A stretch of DNA of 64,000 bases from Erysipelotrichaceae bacterium OPF54 (GTDB taxonomy: Bacteria; Bacillota_I; Bacilli_A; Erysipelotrichales; Erysipelotrichaceae): positions 1,961,659 through 2,025,658 of the forward strand of contig BQKD01000001.1 in the NCBI GenBank assembly GCA_022834735.1, given 5' to 3'. The stretch's first letter is position 1, and the number at the start of each line of letters is the position of its first letter. Both the position numbers and the translations under genes were made by a program. Shown here piece after piece: positions 35,301 to 44,981 of this stretch. Under the pieces are notes generated by a model. It was not told the origin of the DNA. It saw nothing but the letters and a program-made list of their open reading frames with translations, and did not search any database.

Positions 35301-37101
35301 AATCCGGGTTTCCATTTCCATTATTATCATACGCATATACTGCATAAAGAGTTACATCGCGTGCAGGCATTGTATGGGTATCCGTAGTAATGATCTTCCC
35401 AATCTGGTCATTTGATGCGTCTTCATCAAGAATATCCGTAATTCGTTCTGTACTCCATCCAGCAAATATAGTTTTTTCGTCCTTCTTTAATTTATCGGTG
35501 TCTGTATAATTTGGTTTAACGTTCTCACCCTCAATATGGTAAGTAGTCTGTGGAACATCGCCTTCTTTGTTCCCATTTCCATCATACGTTAACCGGTAAA
35601 GCTTTTTAATTTCCGCTTTATAAATTTTATCGGATTGAATTGGAGTCGACGCAAGATTATCAGTCGTTATTGACCTATCATCTGAATCAATCCAGTTTCC
35701 AGTATATTTCCAGCCCGAATCAGCAGCCACTACCGGAATATTATCTTTACCAAGTGTTTCATCCTTCCATACCTTAACTGTTTCAGGCTTTAATGAAGCG
35801 TTGTCAGCCTTAAATTGAATGGTATATGGTCGTTGCAGCCCAATAAGCAACTCTTGATTGTCTTTACTATTATCAGAATTCACTACAACGGTAGCCTTGG
35901 CAGATTTTTGATCATCACCGATTGTAAACCGGGTTCCTGTCGTTGAGAACCTCCACGGATCCTGATCATTTGCGTTCGGAGATCCTGGATTAATAATCTC
36001 CAAAAAATACGTATCCGCTCTACGACTTTCAAACTTAAATTCACCATTTTTAACCGTTACTTCATGTGATTCATGGTCGTCGTTAGCAATCTGTCCTTGA
36101 TGAGGAGCTTTAATAGTCAATTGCCTATCGTATAGTTTTTCGTCACCATCCATCTCGCCATTACGGTTTTCATCAACAAATACTTTTCCAGCAATAATTC
36201 CGGTCTGATATTCAGCCTGAATATGTGGCAATGGCAAATGACCTCCATTTTCCGCTTCACCCACTGTATAAGGAGAATATCCGCAAGGACCAAAATTTAT
36301 GGTCTTTCCTACCAATTTTTCAGGATCTTTTTGCGCATAATGAATATATATTTTTACGTAGGTATCCACTGGAATTGCATTTGCTATATCTTCAGGAGTA
36401 GTCAACTTATCAAGATATTCGGGATCCGCACTGATCCGGATCATTTTTACTTGTGACCAGTTAGTAATTTTAGATGCATCTACATATTGATCTACATTAT
36501 TATAGTTTCCGTTTTTCACTGTAGTACTATACTGAACCCTTACCCCTTTATGAGCATCTTCCGCAATAACAGCAGGACCAGTCATTTCCATATCAAATTC
36601 AAAAGGTTTATCCTGAATATGGGTATCCCAATTGTCACCCTTTTTTGGTACTGGAATATAGTAATAAAATTTTTCAGCATCTTCTTTATTAAACGCACGT
36701 CCAGTATTGTTGCGCATCGTAAACCGAAGATCAATACCATCCGTATCATCCTTTAAATAAACCTTTTCCCCTGTATTTCCAAAATTAACATAACCACTAT
36801 CTTCATGTTTTTCCAATCTTTCAGCATCACAATCGCTCTTCTCTTTACAGAGTCGTGCCCCAAAATCAAAAGTCAAACCTTGACGTGCAGCAACGATCGA
36901 CAACTTTGTTCCACTCGTTGTGTTGTTATTGAAAGTACCGTAATATGTATCACCAATTTTTATTACACTATTATGGCTAGAATTATTAGGGGACTGTGAA
37001 TCATAAAGGACTGTTTTTGTTTTTGACCGAGCCAATACACAATTTCGCATATCCAGTGTCATAGCATCTGCAAAATTGTTTTTGACCGAGCCAATACACA
37101 A
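26347..37101 (-). pseudogene. Giant repeat surface protein, C-terminal part (out of frame with its start)
   Basis: An open frame of 3,584 codons continuing the gene that starts at 40013; a 59-bp duplication (37017-37131) separates the frames. In order: the rest of the N-terminal beta-rich region, an SdrD-type B domain (KVFVDENRNGEMDGDE, around 35.8-36.2 kb), then 29 InlB-B/Flg_new-like units of about 100 residues. Most units carry F.GWS/T, end in YAVWA or YAAWG, and are joined by acidic D-x-N-x-NG-x-x-DY or DED linkers. The C terminus has a helix and KKRKKK tail but no LPXTG. The frame has no ribosome binding site of its own, so it is probably not translated in this copy; deleting one repeat would restore it. 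Base composition becomes AT-richer toward the N-terminal end. Confidence 0.85.
26510..35606 (-). repeat. 29 tandem InlB-B-like repeats with higher-order order
   Basis: I count 28 complete units plus a final one in the translated minus strand, averaging about 104 residues. They fall into classes: A (TLSYDLNGG...), C (GNAQ...WGYDEDG-x-ADVLETY), D (AGE..I.H...MPA) and B (C-x-HHH). In the C-terminal half the order C-A-C-D-B repeats twice (about 28.0-31.1 kb) and then C-A-C-A closes the array. The unit boundaries were read by eye. Confidence 0.85.
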
Positions 37102-37131
37102 TTTCGCATATCCAGTGTCATAGCATCTGCA
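37017..37131. repeat. 56-bp tandem duplication breaking the giant gene
   Basis: Positions 37017-37072 and 37076-37131 are identical over 56 bp and separated by AAA, a 59-bp period. Both copies encode ADAMTLDMRNCVLARSKT. Because 59 is not a multiple of 3, the second copy shifts the frame: the upstream frame ends soon after (ILQML, then TGA). Removing one 59-bp period joins both frames without any other change. Confidence 0.95.
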
Positions 37132-40013
37132 TCTTTTGCAATCTTCATTTTAAATGATATACCTAATTGATATTGAGTCAGGTCAGTATTAGTAAACCAG
37201 CCTACATTCACAGGTTTTTTAAAAGAAATTATATACTCTTTAAACTTCAATGAATCGGAATCAGAGCTCTGTGAACTTTCAGAATTCGATTTTTCTGTAA
37301 TAGTATAATCAACATCTTTTATATAAGGCTGTCCCCTCTTGATATCTCCATTCTCAATTGCTGAATTCTCCAACAAAAGATACTCAGCCGTGCTGCCAGT
37401 TTGCTGATATAGTTCAAGATCTTCAATAGAAATCTTTTCTGGCAGTCGAATGATTATTTCTGGATCATTTATAATTGAAATTCCTGTATACGGGTAGTAG
37501 GATGCTATCATCGCTCCATTAAACTGTACTTCATCTCCAGCCGTACAAAGTACTTTATCAAGAACCGGAAGTTTTTCTTTATAGTCTTTTTTCGGGTCTA
37601 CCGCGTTAACCATACCTAAAGGAATCTCGTTTCCCCGATTCGCATCGATTTTTAAACTAATATTCGGTAACGAGTCTGCTTTTGTTATCGCAACTTCTCC
37701 TTCTTTTACTTCTAATTCACATAATTTTGATATAGTATTCGTTTCATCTTTTAGTACTTTTCCGAATGTAGCCCCTCGTGAACTTACCATATCCCCTAGG
37801 CGTGGATAGACATAACTAGAAAAATCAGGAGTATATTTACTTACAGTGGCAGTTATCGTTTTTAATCGATCATCTTCTCCTAACCCTGCCATCGCTTTCG
37901 TGACAAGCACATATCCATCTTTACTTATAAATTCACCTGAAATAGGTATTACAGTTTGTGGATCTGCTACCGTAGTCACATTGATATCAGAAACTGCTTC
38001 TCCTTCTGGGCACGGAATCTTTTGAGCCGTTATATCAACCAAATCTTTTCCATCATTATTGTTGGCATAATAAGTATATTTAAGAGTCATTGATCTGGTA
38101 TCTGCCGTACCATTTCCATCAATATCTATACTTCCAAGATAGCTCCATGAATCATTGCTAGCTACTGAATTATAAGAAATAGATTTATCAGTACGTGATC
38201 TTGGTGTAATTGCTATTTTTCCTGTTGAAGTCACATCAAATGATAGATTTTTTTTAGAAGATATACATGTTCCTGATGTACCATCCCAAGCCGTGTACTC
38301 TGCTTGCACTACCTGAGAACTCCAACTTACGGAATCGTTCTCCTTGGCTTCATCTCCATCATTCCAAACAAAATAGGGGGTAATAAAGTCATCGCCAGAA
38401 ATATATAAATCCTTCCATGTGATAGTTGCTTGAGATCCATCCTGAGAATACTCTACATTGCTAGCATCTAATTCAGTCAGATTCCATGCTTTGCTGTCTG
38501 ATTCAATATGATCCAGTTTTGCATATGTGTTTTTAGTGATATCGCCATCTTTATGAGTTTTTATTGGCATATTGATCGTCATAGTAAAAGTTTTATAATA
38601 ACTTCCCATAGAAAATTCATACTGATCTGGACGATATCGAATATCAGTCAACTTGAAAGCTTCCTTTCCAGGTTTAACAGATTTGTTTTTAGGCTCTGCA
38701 GTGTTTAAGTACGGTCCCTTTCTTAAATACTCATTTGTCAATGTTCCATCAGCAGAAAAGCTATCGTATAAATTCTCTTGGTTCTCACCGTCCTGGCTAT
38801 ATGTTCGAATCTGAATGGCATCTGTAATGATAGGAGCGGGATTATAATCTGTCATCCACTGTTTATTCCACAACGTCGTATCAAACGCCAGGATAATATT
38901 AAAGCTCGTATTTACTGCCGTATCCCCCAAAGAGTAGGTGATCTTTCCATTCTTTGGTCTGTAGCTTCCATAAGATTGCTGACTATTCAAATCATCCAAG
39001 CTTTCTGGAGAAACGCTTTGCACAAAATCAGTTGGCGAATTTGGCTTAGGATACTCCACCACAACCATTCCATCAGGAATAGTAATTTCTACCTTTTTGT
39101 TTTTCAGGTTCAGTTCGCTCTCTACTTCGATATGTAAAGTGACCTGCTGATCGTACTTCATTGAAAAAACAGTATTTGTTTCGCTCTGATTTTTATCTTT
39201 GAGAGTCTGGATCTTCCCCTCGCTATCCTTGATTGAAACGGACGTGATCTCCATTTTATTCTTTTCAGCTGGTACCATATCCGCTTGTTCTTCATTACCC
39301 GTTTCATCCGGTGTTGTTTCAGTGTTTTGTTCAGTCTTCCCTTCTGCCAGCACACTCGTGTCCTGCTTCAGGGCAGACTCGTCCTGTACTATATCCTGAT
39401 TTGCTGGGACATCTTCTTCAGGATTTTGAACCTGTTCCTCCTGCTGCGCTTCTTTGTTCTGCATGAATACGCCATAGGATTCAGCAACTATCTGATACAA
39501 TGCGCTCAATGTATTATGATCTGTTGTCCCCTGCTCAGCAACCTGACGATCCAGCTCATCCAGCAAGCCAATCAGTTCCTGCTCCTTTACAAGCAAGGTT
39601 TCCAACCAGTCGTACTCATCTTCTGTCAGCTGACTCAGTTCCTCGTTATCGAGTGTGACATATATGTCGTATACTTTTTCAATATCTTCATATACGGTCT
39701 GCAATGGATTGGCCGGGATTTTCTGTTCCGTAAGGACCTCGATGATTTCCCGGACCCCCTCCTGCACACACGGCACACAGTGTTCTCCGTTCGGCATGCC
39801 ATGTACACACATTTCATCCGACTGCGCTTCTACAGTATTATCGCCTCCATCGATCGTTTCAGCGTCCGGCTCCGTCGCCGCAACCATCAGATTTGTTGAA
39901 TTGCCCACGCTCAAAAAGGCGCAAAGAACCGAAGCGAGAATTTTTCGTCCAATTTTCTGCCTCGCTTTACGCTCGCGCCCACGTGCGGATATTCTAGATT
40001 TTGTTGTCTTCAT
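37059..40013 (-). CDS. Giant repeat surface protein, N-terminal part
   Basis: A frame of 984 codons from ATG 40013, with GGAAAGGAG about 10 nt upstream; the earlier TTG in frame overlaps that site. A basic N terminus (MKTTKSRISARGRERKARQK) and hydrophobic stretch KILASVLCAFLSVGNSTNL ending near AA47 form a signal peptide. A Cys/His segment CVHGMPNGEHCVPC follows, then a Glu-rich helical region (about 80-250) and beta-rich adhesin-like domains. It ends early in ILQML because of the duplication at 37.0-37.1 kb. Translated alone it would be released without the repeats or C terminus. The intact protein would have about 4,535 residues. It is probably a cell-surface adhesin or biofilm protein. Confidence 0.85.
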   Translation of the reverse strand: MKTTKSRISARGRERKARQKIGRKILASVLCAFLSVGNSTNLMVAATEPDAETIDGGDNTVEAQSDEMCVHGMPNGEHCVPCVQEGVREIIEVLTEQKIPANPLQTVYEDIEKVYDIYVTLDNEELSQLTEDEYDWLETLLVKEQELIGLLDELDRQVAEQGTTDHNTLSALYQIVAESYGVFMQNKEAQQEEQVQNPEEDVPANQDIVQDESALKQDTSVLAEGKTEQNTETTPDETGNEEQADMVPAEKNKMEITSVSIKDSEGKIQTLKDKNQSETNTVFSMKYDQQVTLHIEVESELNLKNKKVEITIPDGMVVVEYPKPNSPTDFVQSVSPESLDDLNSQQSYGSYRPKNGKITYSLGDTAVNTSFNIILAFDTTLWNKQWMTDYNPAPIITDAIQIRTYSQDGENQENLYDSFSADGTLTNEYLRKGPYLNTAEPKNKSVKPGKEAFKLTDIRYRPDQYEFSMGSYYKTFTMTINMPIKTHKDGDITKNTYAKLDHIESDSKAWNLTELDASNVEYSQDGSQATITWKDLYISGDDFITPYFVWNDGDEAKENDSVSWSSQVVQAEYTAWDGTSGTCISSKKNLSFDVTSTGKIAITPRSRTDKSISYNSVASNDSWSYLGSIDIDGNGTADTRSMTLKYTYYANNNDGKDLVDITAQKIPCPEGEAVSDINVTTVADPQTVIPISGEFISKDGYVLVTKAMAGLGEDDRLKTITATVSKYTPDFSSYVYPRLGDMVSSRGATFGKVLKDETNTISKLCELEVKEGEVAITKADSLPNISLKIDANRGNEIPLGMVNAVDPKKDYKEKLPVLDKVLCTAGDEVQFNGAMIASYYPYTGISIINDPEIIIRLPEKISIEDLELYQQTGSTAEYLLLENSAIENGDIKRGQPYIKDVDYTITEKSNSESSQSSDSDSLKFKEYIISFKKPVNVGWFTNTDLTQYQLGISFKMKIAKDADAMTLDMRNCVLARSKTILQML

Positions 40014-40318
40014 AATCCAATAACTCCTTTCCAACTTCTTTTATTTATTATTTTCTATAAAACCGCTTTCTTTCCCTTATTTTAAACCACATAAACATAA
40101 TTTTCCATAATTTGTATATTTTTTATATCATTATATGTCTATTAATACAAATAAATACAATTTCACGATCCTGTTTAACAGTTATCTCTGTATTATTGCT
40201 GATTCGTCCAAAAATGTATTTAAAAGTTTTCTGAAAATTCTTCAAAAAAATGTCCACTTTCCTCTCAAAATACGTATATATAGATAGGGCCTTTTCTGGT
40301 CCCGAAAGGAGGAATGCC
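40014..40318. other. AT-rich divergent intergenic region
   Basis: About 300 bp between the giant surface protein and the nuclease gene. On the minus strand TATAAT near 40127-40132 with an upstream TGTATT at 18 bp could be the promoter of the giant gene. No small ORF with a ribosome binding site was found. AGGAGG near the right end belongs to the nuclease gene. Confidence 0.5.
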
Positions 40319-41395
40319 ATGTCTGCTTATGATCTGAACCGGAAAGGAGAATGTACGATTGAAAAAAATGGCCGTTCGCGCCCATCTAAGCGCGATTTCC
40401 ATACCCGTTCCAGAACCGTTCGTCTTCTCAGCACCCGCCCTCTTCCGACCTCTCTTTCTCTTGCGCTGGCCGCCACTACGCTGCAGGCACGCTACGACGC
40501 CTCCTGCAAACGCGTCCTATCCGAAAAAGTTATCCTGGCCTGGATCCTTCACACCTGCGTTCCTGAATATAAAACGATCCCCATAGACAAGATCATGAAC
40601 CAATACATTGACGACCCCCACATCAGCACCATACCGGTTCACCGCGACCTTCCCCGCATCCGGGGAGGAAACACCGAAGATAAGACTTTGTTCGAAGGAA
40701 CCGTTTTCTTCGACATCTTTTTTACTGCCTTTCTTCCCGACACCCATGAAAAAACACTGCTTTTGATCAATATCGAGGCACAGAACAATTTTCATCCCGG
40801 CTACCCGCTTCTTTCCAGAATGGTATACAATATGTGTAAAGAAATATCGTTCCAGCACGGTGTCGAATTTGCAGGAAGCCACTATGAAAACATCCAGAAG
40901 GTGTATTCGATCTGGATCTGTCTGGATCCGCCCGAAAAATATGCAAACACGATAACAAGGTTTCGGCTGACAGAAGAACAGGCGATCGGTCATGCGAAGT
41001 GGAAAGAAGAAGACTATGATCTGCTCTGCGGCGTGATGGTGTGTCTTGGCGGAGCAGGCCACGAACGCTACGAAGGAATCCTTCGTCTGCTGGACGTGCT
41101 GTTTTGCGACGAGATGAAAGAAAGCGAAAAGAAAAAAGTATTGGAAGAGGACTATGATATTCAAATGAGCAAAACGATGGAAGAGGAGGTAAATACTATG
41201 TGTGATCTGGGAAGCGGGTTGGCAAAGAAACATTACATCAACGGATTTTCTGGCGGGCAGATCGAACTGATCCAAAACTATATGCATACTCATGATCTTT
41301 CTGCAGAAAAGGCCATGGAAGCATTAGGCGTTGCCCAAAAAGATCGCCTGCGCTATGCAGAAATGATCAAAGCACCTGACAAAAATAAGCCATAA
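40319..41395 (+). CDS. PD-(D/E)XK nuclease family transposase-like protein
   Basis: A 358-residue protein. From about residue 58 (YDASCKRVLSEKVILAWIL) it matches the Rpn/PD-(D/E)XK family common in gut Clostridia and Erysipelotrichia. EGTVFFDIFFTAFLPDT holds the motif Asp, INIEAQNNFHPGYPLLSRM near 155 the E-x-Q/K pair, and KVYSIWICLDPP near 192 a family signature. A C-terminal helical tail (MEEEVNTMCDLGSGLAKK) is usual. Relatives promote recA-independent recombination as DNA endonucleases. The first 55 residues are basic and low in complexity, unlike relatives. AGGAGG is 7 nt upstream. No terminal repeats were found, so it is not shown to be a mobile element. Confidence 0.85.
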   Translation: MSAYDLNRKGECTIEKNGRSRPSKRDFHTRSRTVRLLSTRPLPTSLSLALAATTLQARYDASCKRVLSEKVILAWILHTCVPEYKTIPIDKIMNQYIDDPHISTIPVHRDLPRIRGGNTEDKTLFEGTVFFDIFFTAFLPDTHEKTLLLINIEAQNNFHPGYPLLSRMVYNMCKEISFQHGVEFAGSHYENIQKVYSIWICLDPPEKYANTITRFRLTEEQAIGHAKWKEEDYDLLCGVMVCLGGAGHERYEGILRLLDVLFCDEMKESEKKKVLEEDYDIQMSKTMEEEVNTMCDLGSGLAKKHYINGFSGGQIELIQNYMHTHDLSAEKAMEALGVAQKDRLRYAEMIKAPDKNKP

Positions 41396-41422
41396 AAAAA
41401 GCGTAGATTTCTACGCTTTTTT
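41394..41422. terminator. Bidirectional terminator between nuclease gene and leuS
   Basis: AAAAAAAGCGTAGA/TCTACGCTTTTTT, a near-perfect palindrome usable on both strands by the two convergent genes. Confidence 0.9.
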
Positions 41423-41462
41423 AGCAGGACATCGATCCGAAGTCCCTTATGATTGAATTTTG

Positions 41463-43859
41463 TCAGTTGGCTACAACGTTGACAACCTTGCCCTTGACAA
41501 CAATGATCTTGCGGATCGTCTTGCCGTCAATAAATTTCTTGACCGACTCAAGAGCCTGCGCAGCCTCTTTCAGATCGTCTTCCGAACTGTCGGCAGCCAC
41601 TTCCATCTTGCCGCGCACTTTTCCGTTGACCTGGACCACTACCGTCACCTGGTCCTGCTTCAGTGCCGCTTCATCATAAGACGGCCACGGCTCATAAGCA
41701 AGCGAATGCGAGCCGCCGCAAACCTTTTCCCACAGTTCTTCGCCAAGATGCGGTGCGAAGCACGCAAACATCTTGATGAAACCTTCCGCATACGGACGAT
41801 AGATCTTTTTCGTCTTGTAGCACTCGTTGATAAAGATCATCATCTGCGAGATCGCTGTATTGAAATTCAGCGTGTCAATATCGTGACCGACCTTCTTGAC
41901 CGTCGCATTGTACACAAAATCAAGCGAATGATCGTTTTCATCCGTGATCTCGGCCTGCGAAGTGAACAGACGCCATACACGTTCCAGCCACTTTCTCGTA
42001 CCGTCGATACCCTTTTCGGACCACGGAAGGCTCGCTTCCAGAGGCCCCATGAACATTTCATACACGCGCAGCGTATCGGCACCATGAGATACCACGATAT
42101 CGTCCGGATTCACGACATTTCCGCGCGATTTGGACATCTTTTCGCCATTTTCCCCAAGAATCATTCCCTGATGGAACAGCTTCTGGAATGGTTCCGGCGT
42201 CGGCAGGATGCCCTGATCATACAGTACCTTATGCCAGAATCTTGAATAGAGCAGATGAAGGACCGCATGCTCCGCACCACCCACATACAGATCGACAGGC
42301 AGCCAGTGCTTGAGCAGCTGCGGATCACCGATCATCTCGTCGTTTTTCGGATCGATATAACGCAGATAGTACCAGCAGCTGCCAGCCCACTGCGGCATCG
42401 TATTCGTCTCTCTCGTGCCCTTGACCCCATCGATCTCGACATGAAGGAAATCCGGGCAGTTTGCCAGAGGACTCTCGCCCGTGTCCGCCGGCTTGAAGTT
42501 TTCCGTAGCCGGCAGCTCAAGAGGCAGCTCATCGATATCGACCGTGCGCATCGTGCCATCCTCCATATGAATGATCGGGATCGGCTCGCCCCAGTAGCGC
42601 TGACGGCTGAACAGCCAGTCACGCAGCTTGTATGTCGTTTTCGCCTCGCCCACACCATTCGACTCGAGCCAGTCGATCATACGGGCGATCGCCTCTTCCT
42701 TGCCGAGGCCATTCAGCCATTCGGAATTGATATGCACGCCATCCTGCGTGTACGCTTCCTTTTCGATATCCCCGCCTTCAAGCACAGGAATGATCGGCAG
42801 GCCGAATTTTTTCGCAAACTCGTAGTCGCGCGTATCGTGCGCAGGAACCGCCATGATCGCACCCGTGCCATAGCTTGCCAGCACATAATCCGAGATCCAG
42901 ATCGGGATCTTCTTTCCGTTCACCGGATTGATCGCGTAAGCGCCCGTGAACACACCCGTCTTGTCCTTGTTCAGATCCGTACGCTCCAGATCCGATTTGG
43001 TCTGGCAGATCGCCTTGTATTCCTTCACAGCCTCTTTCTGTTCCGGCGTCGTGATATCATCCACGAACGGATGCTCAGGCGCCATGACACAATATGTCGC
43101 GCCGAACAGCGTATCGCAGCGAGTCGTGAACACCGTAAACTCGGCATCATGCCCATCGATCCTGAAAACAACATTCGCCCCCTGCGATTTGCCGATCCAG
43201 TTGCGCTGCATCTCCTTGGTCGATTCCGGCCAGTCCACCAGATCCAGATCCTTGAGCAGCTGCTCCGCATAATCCGTGATCTTGAGCACCCACTGACGCA
43301 TCGGCTTGCGGATCACCGGATAGCCTCCGCGCTCGCTCTTGCCATCGATCACTTCCTCGTTGGCAAGGACCGCCTTCAGCTCCGGACACCAGTTGACAGG
43401 GATCTCGTCCACATAAGCCAGTCCCGCATTGTACAGCTGGATAAAGATCCACTGCGTCCACTTGTAGTAGGACGGATCGCTCGTCGCGATCTCCCGGTCC
43501 CAGTCGTAGCTGAAGCCAAGCATCTTGATCTGCTCTCTGAAATGGTCGATATTCTGCTTCGTGAACAGCGAAGGATGATGCCCGGTCTGGATCGCAAACT
43601 GCTCAGCCGGCAGACCGAACGAGTCGAATCCCATCGGATGAAGCACATTATATCCTTCCATACGCTTTTTGCGGGCAATGATATCCGTAGCCGTATAGCC
43701 TTCCGGATGCCCTACGTGCAGACCGTTTCCGCTTGGATACGGAAACATATCCAGCACATAATACTTAGGTTTGGAGAAATCGGCCGTATCTGTCCTGAAC
43801 GTCTTCTCGTCCTCCCAGATCTTCTGCCATTTTTTCTCCACTTGCTGATGATCGTACAT
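41463..43859 (-). CDS. leuS: Leucyl-tRNA synthetase
   Basis: A 798-residue class Ia synthetase with an editing domain. [19 protein letters not shown] near residue 34 contains the HIGH motif, the CP1 editing domain spans roughly 220-415, the leucine-specific region [14 protein letters not shown] lies near 480, and [10 protein letters not shown] is near 570. The C-terminal extension ends in [14 protein letters not shown], a normal bacterial LeuS end. It is a single-gene unit under a CUC T-box. Confidence 0.97.
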   Translation of the reverse strand: MYDHQQVEKKWQKIWEDEKTFRTDTADFSKPKYYVLDMFPYPSGNGLHVGHPEGYTATDIIARKKRMEGYNVLHPMGFDSFGLPAEQFAIQTGHHPSLFTKQNIDHFREQIKMLGFSYDWDREIATSDPSYYKWTQWIFIQLYNAGLAYVDEIPVNWCPELKAVLANEEVIDGKSERGGYPVIRKPMRQWVLKITDYAEQLLKDLDLVDWPESTKEMQRNWIGKSQGANVVFRIDGHDAEFTVFTTRCDTLFGATYCVMAPEHPFVDDITTPEQKEAVKEYKAICQTKSDLERTDLNKDKTGVFTGAYAINPVNGKKIPIWISDYVLASYGTGAIMAVPAHDTRDYEFAKKFGLPIIPVLEGGDIEKEAYTQDGVHINSEWLNGLGKEEAIARMIDWLESNGVGEAKTTYKLRDWLFSRQRYWGEPIPIIHMEDGTMRTVDIDELPLELPATENFKPADTGESPLANCPDFLHVEIDGVKGTRETNTMPQWAGSCWYYLRYIDPKNDEMIGDPQLLKHWLPVDLYVGGAEHAVLHLLYSRFWHKVLYDQGILPTPEPFQKLFHQGMILGENGEKMSKSRGNVVNPDDIVVSHGADTLRVYEMFMGPLEASLPWSEKGIDGTRKWLERVWRLFTSQAEITDENDHSLDFVYNATVKKVGHDIDTLNFNTAISQMMIFINECYKTKKIYRPYAEGFIKMFACFAPHLGEELWEKVCGGSHSLAYEPWPSYDEAALKQDQVTVVVQVNGKVRGKMEVAADSSEDDLKEAAQALESVKKFIDGKTIRKIIVVKGKVVNVVAN

Positions 43860-43876
43860 TGTCTTTCTCCTCTCTC

Positions 43877-44102
43877 AACAAAAAAACGCCCTTATATACA
43901 TAAGGACGTTGATGACGCGGTACCACCTTATTTCCTGCACCAAATAAAATGCAGGCACTCCAGGCACTTTATCGCAGTGCGTACGGACAGTTTTTATCTG
44001 TCAGCTCCCCGGCGAGTTCCCTGCCCTCTGTCATGGCCTTTCACCCATTCAGCCACTCTCTGCAGAACAAAGTCAGCACGTACTATTCCGGTTCAGTGCG
44101 TT
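43877..44102 (-). promoter_or_regulatory. T-box riboswitch of leuS (Leu specifier CUC)
   Basis: On the minus strand GGTGGTACCGCGTC lies at 43914-43927, followed by AACGTCCTTAT...AAGGGCGTT and a T run at 43880-43886. The specifier segment GGGAACTCGCCGGGGAGC aligns with that of tyrS and gives CUC. The only tRNA-Leu gene in this window has anticodon CAG, so the effector is a different tRNA-Leu. Confidence 0.9.
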
Positions 44103-44108
44103 GAAAAA

Positions 44109-44137
44109 AACATAACAGATTTTCAGAGAAAAATCAA
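44109..44137 (-). promoter_or_regulatory. Promoter of the leuS T-box transcript
   Basis: TTGATT (44132-44137), 17 bp, TATGTT (44109-44114) on the minus strand; the -35 overlaps the end of the comGG-like gene. Confidence 0.6.
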
Positions 44138-44514
44138 GATTCGATCGAAACGATCGCATTGTCCGAATAAAAGATCTTCATCTCCACTGTTTTTCCATCC
44201 TTGAAATAGGAACAGGAAATATACGTTCCAAGATCCTCGAACACCACCTTCCGATCATCGAACCATTCCTCTTTAAAAACGATCAGCCGGCTTTCCTCAT
44301 AACCGCATTTGCGCACCATCGTATTGTTTCGGATCATCGCTTTCGCATGCGAAATACAGCTCAGATCGATCGTCGACTGTTCCATGGCCGCATACAAACC
44401 GGCCCGCTGCACACTATAGACCGAAAGAAGCGAAACAAGCATGAGCGTGAACAGAAAGAGGACAAGCATCGTCTGCGAAGCATATCCGTTAATAGATCTG
44501 GTACGTCTCTTCAT
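44134..44514 (-). CDS. ComGG-like competence pseudopilus protein
   Basis: A 126-residue protein beginning MKRRTRSINGYASQTMLVLFLFTLML, with a basic start, a short polar stretch and one membrane helix, then a soluble domain. It occupies the last position of the comG operon, where ComGG (a poorly conserved minor pseudopilin) is expected. Its start lies inside the comGF end (26-bp overlap). The assignment is by position and shape. Confidence 0.65.
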   Translation of the reverse strand: MKRRTRSINGYASQTMLVLFLFTLMLVSLLSVYSVQRAGLYAAMEQSTIDLSCISHAKAMIRNNTMVRKCGYEESRLIVFKEEWFDDRKVVFEDLGTYISCSYFKDGKTVEMKIFYSDNAIVSIES

Positions 44515-44893
44515 CCATCTGCACATAGATCCGCTCCCCTTCCTCGTAAAACATGACCCGATCGACATTTTCGTCCAGGATCTCGTAGCCCCCGCGCTTT
44601 ACGAGCCGGTTCTTGTCCTGCTCGATCGTGAACAGCTCATGCCGCACGACAGCTTCCAGACGATCCGGAGCCACCTCGATCGAAGAAGCCGACGCAAGAA
44701 ACTGTCTGAGCTGGAGCACCATGAACTCCCGCTGAATATCCTGATGATTCGCCACGACCCGGGAAGCTGTCTGCATATAGGCAGCCCCTACGCTCACACA
44801 GACACAAAGCACCAGAAGCGCAAGCAGCGCATCAATCATGGTAAAACCATTTCGTTTCGATCCGGCCGATCTCATAGTTCGACGCTTTCGCAT
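44489..44893 (-). CDS. ComGF-like minor pseudopilin
   Basis: About 134 residues. The prepilin peptidase site KRNG|FTMIDALLALLVL follows a basic leader; position +5 is Asp (F-T-M-I-D) in place of the usual Glu. The soluble domain contains DQIQ-type strands and VDRVMFYEEGERIYVQMDEET. Start 44893 or 44875 (MRSAGSKRNG) are both possible. It overlaps the comGE end. Confidence 0.75.
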   Translation of the reverse strand: MRKRRTMRSAGSKRNGFTMIDALLALLVLCVCVSVGAAYMQTASRVVANHQDIQREFMVLQLRQFLASASSIEVAPDRLEAVVRHELFTIEQDKNRLVKRGGYEILDENVDRVMFYEEGERIYVQMDEETYQIY

Positions 44894-44981
44894 AAACCCC
44901 CATTCCCTGAACAAACAGGACGCAAAGAAGACATAAAAGCAGCAGGCCGAGCAGAGCATCCTGCAGCAGCATCCCGTTCAC
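44832..44981 (-). CDS. ComGE-like minor pseudopilin, very short
   Basis: A GTG start overlaps the comGD stop (GTGA). The 49-residue product begins M-N-G, then MLLQDALLGLLLLCLLCVLF, a leader ending in Gly and a helix with Asp at +5, as in pseudopilins. The soluble part is only about 25 residues (VYAKASNYEIGRIETKWFYHD). ComGE proteins are usually near 100 residues, so it is reduced or truncated. Confidence 0.6.
   Translation of the reverse strand: MNGMLLQDALLGLLLLCLLCVLFVQGMGVYAKASNYEIGRIETKWFYHD

Noticed and set aside
26510..35606. Regular repeats that might suggest a CRISPR array or satellite DNA
   Set aside because: Repeats are about 300 bp, diverged, in frame and encode protein units; there are no short identical repeats with unique spacers.
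40123..40320. A 65-codon frame in the AT-rich gap before the nuclease gene
   Set aside because: No ribosome binding site, composition follows the AT-rich intergenic DNA, and it overlaps the start of the nuclease gene on the other strand.
42255..44204. A 649-codon open frame on the plus strand opposite leuS and its T-box
   Set aside because: It is an antisense shadow: the product is basic and low in complexity (many Arg, His, Asp), runs through the T-box leader, and has no ribosome binding site. LeuS on the other strand is unambiguous.
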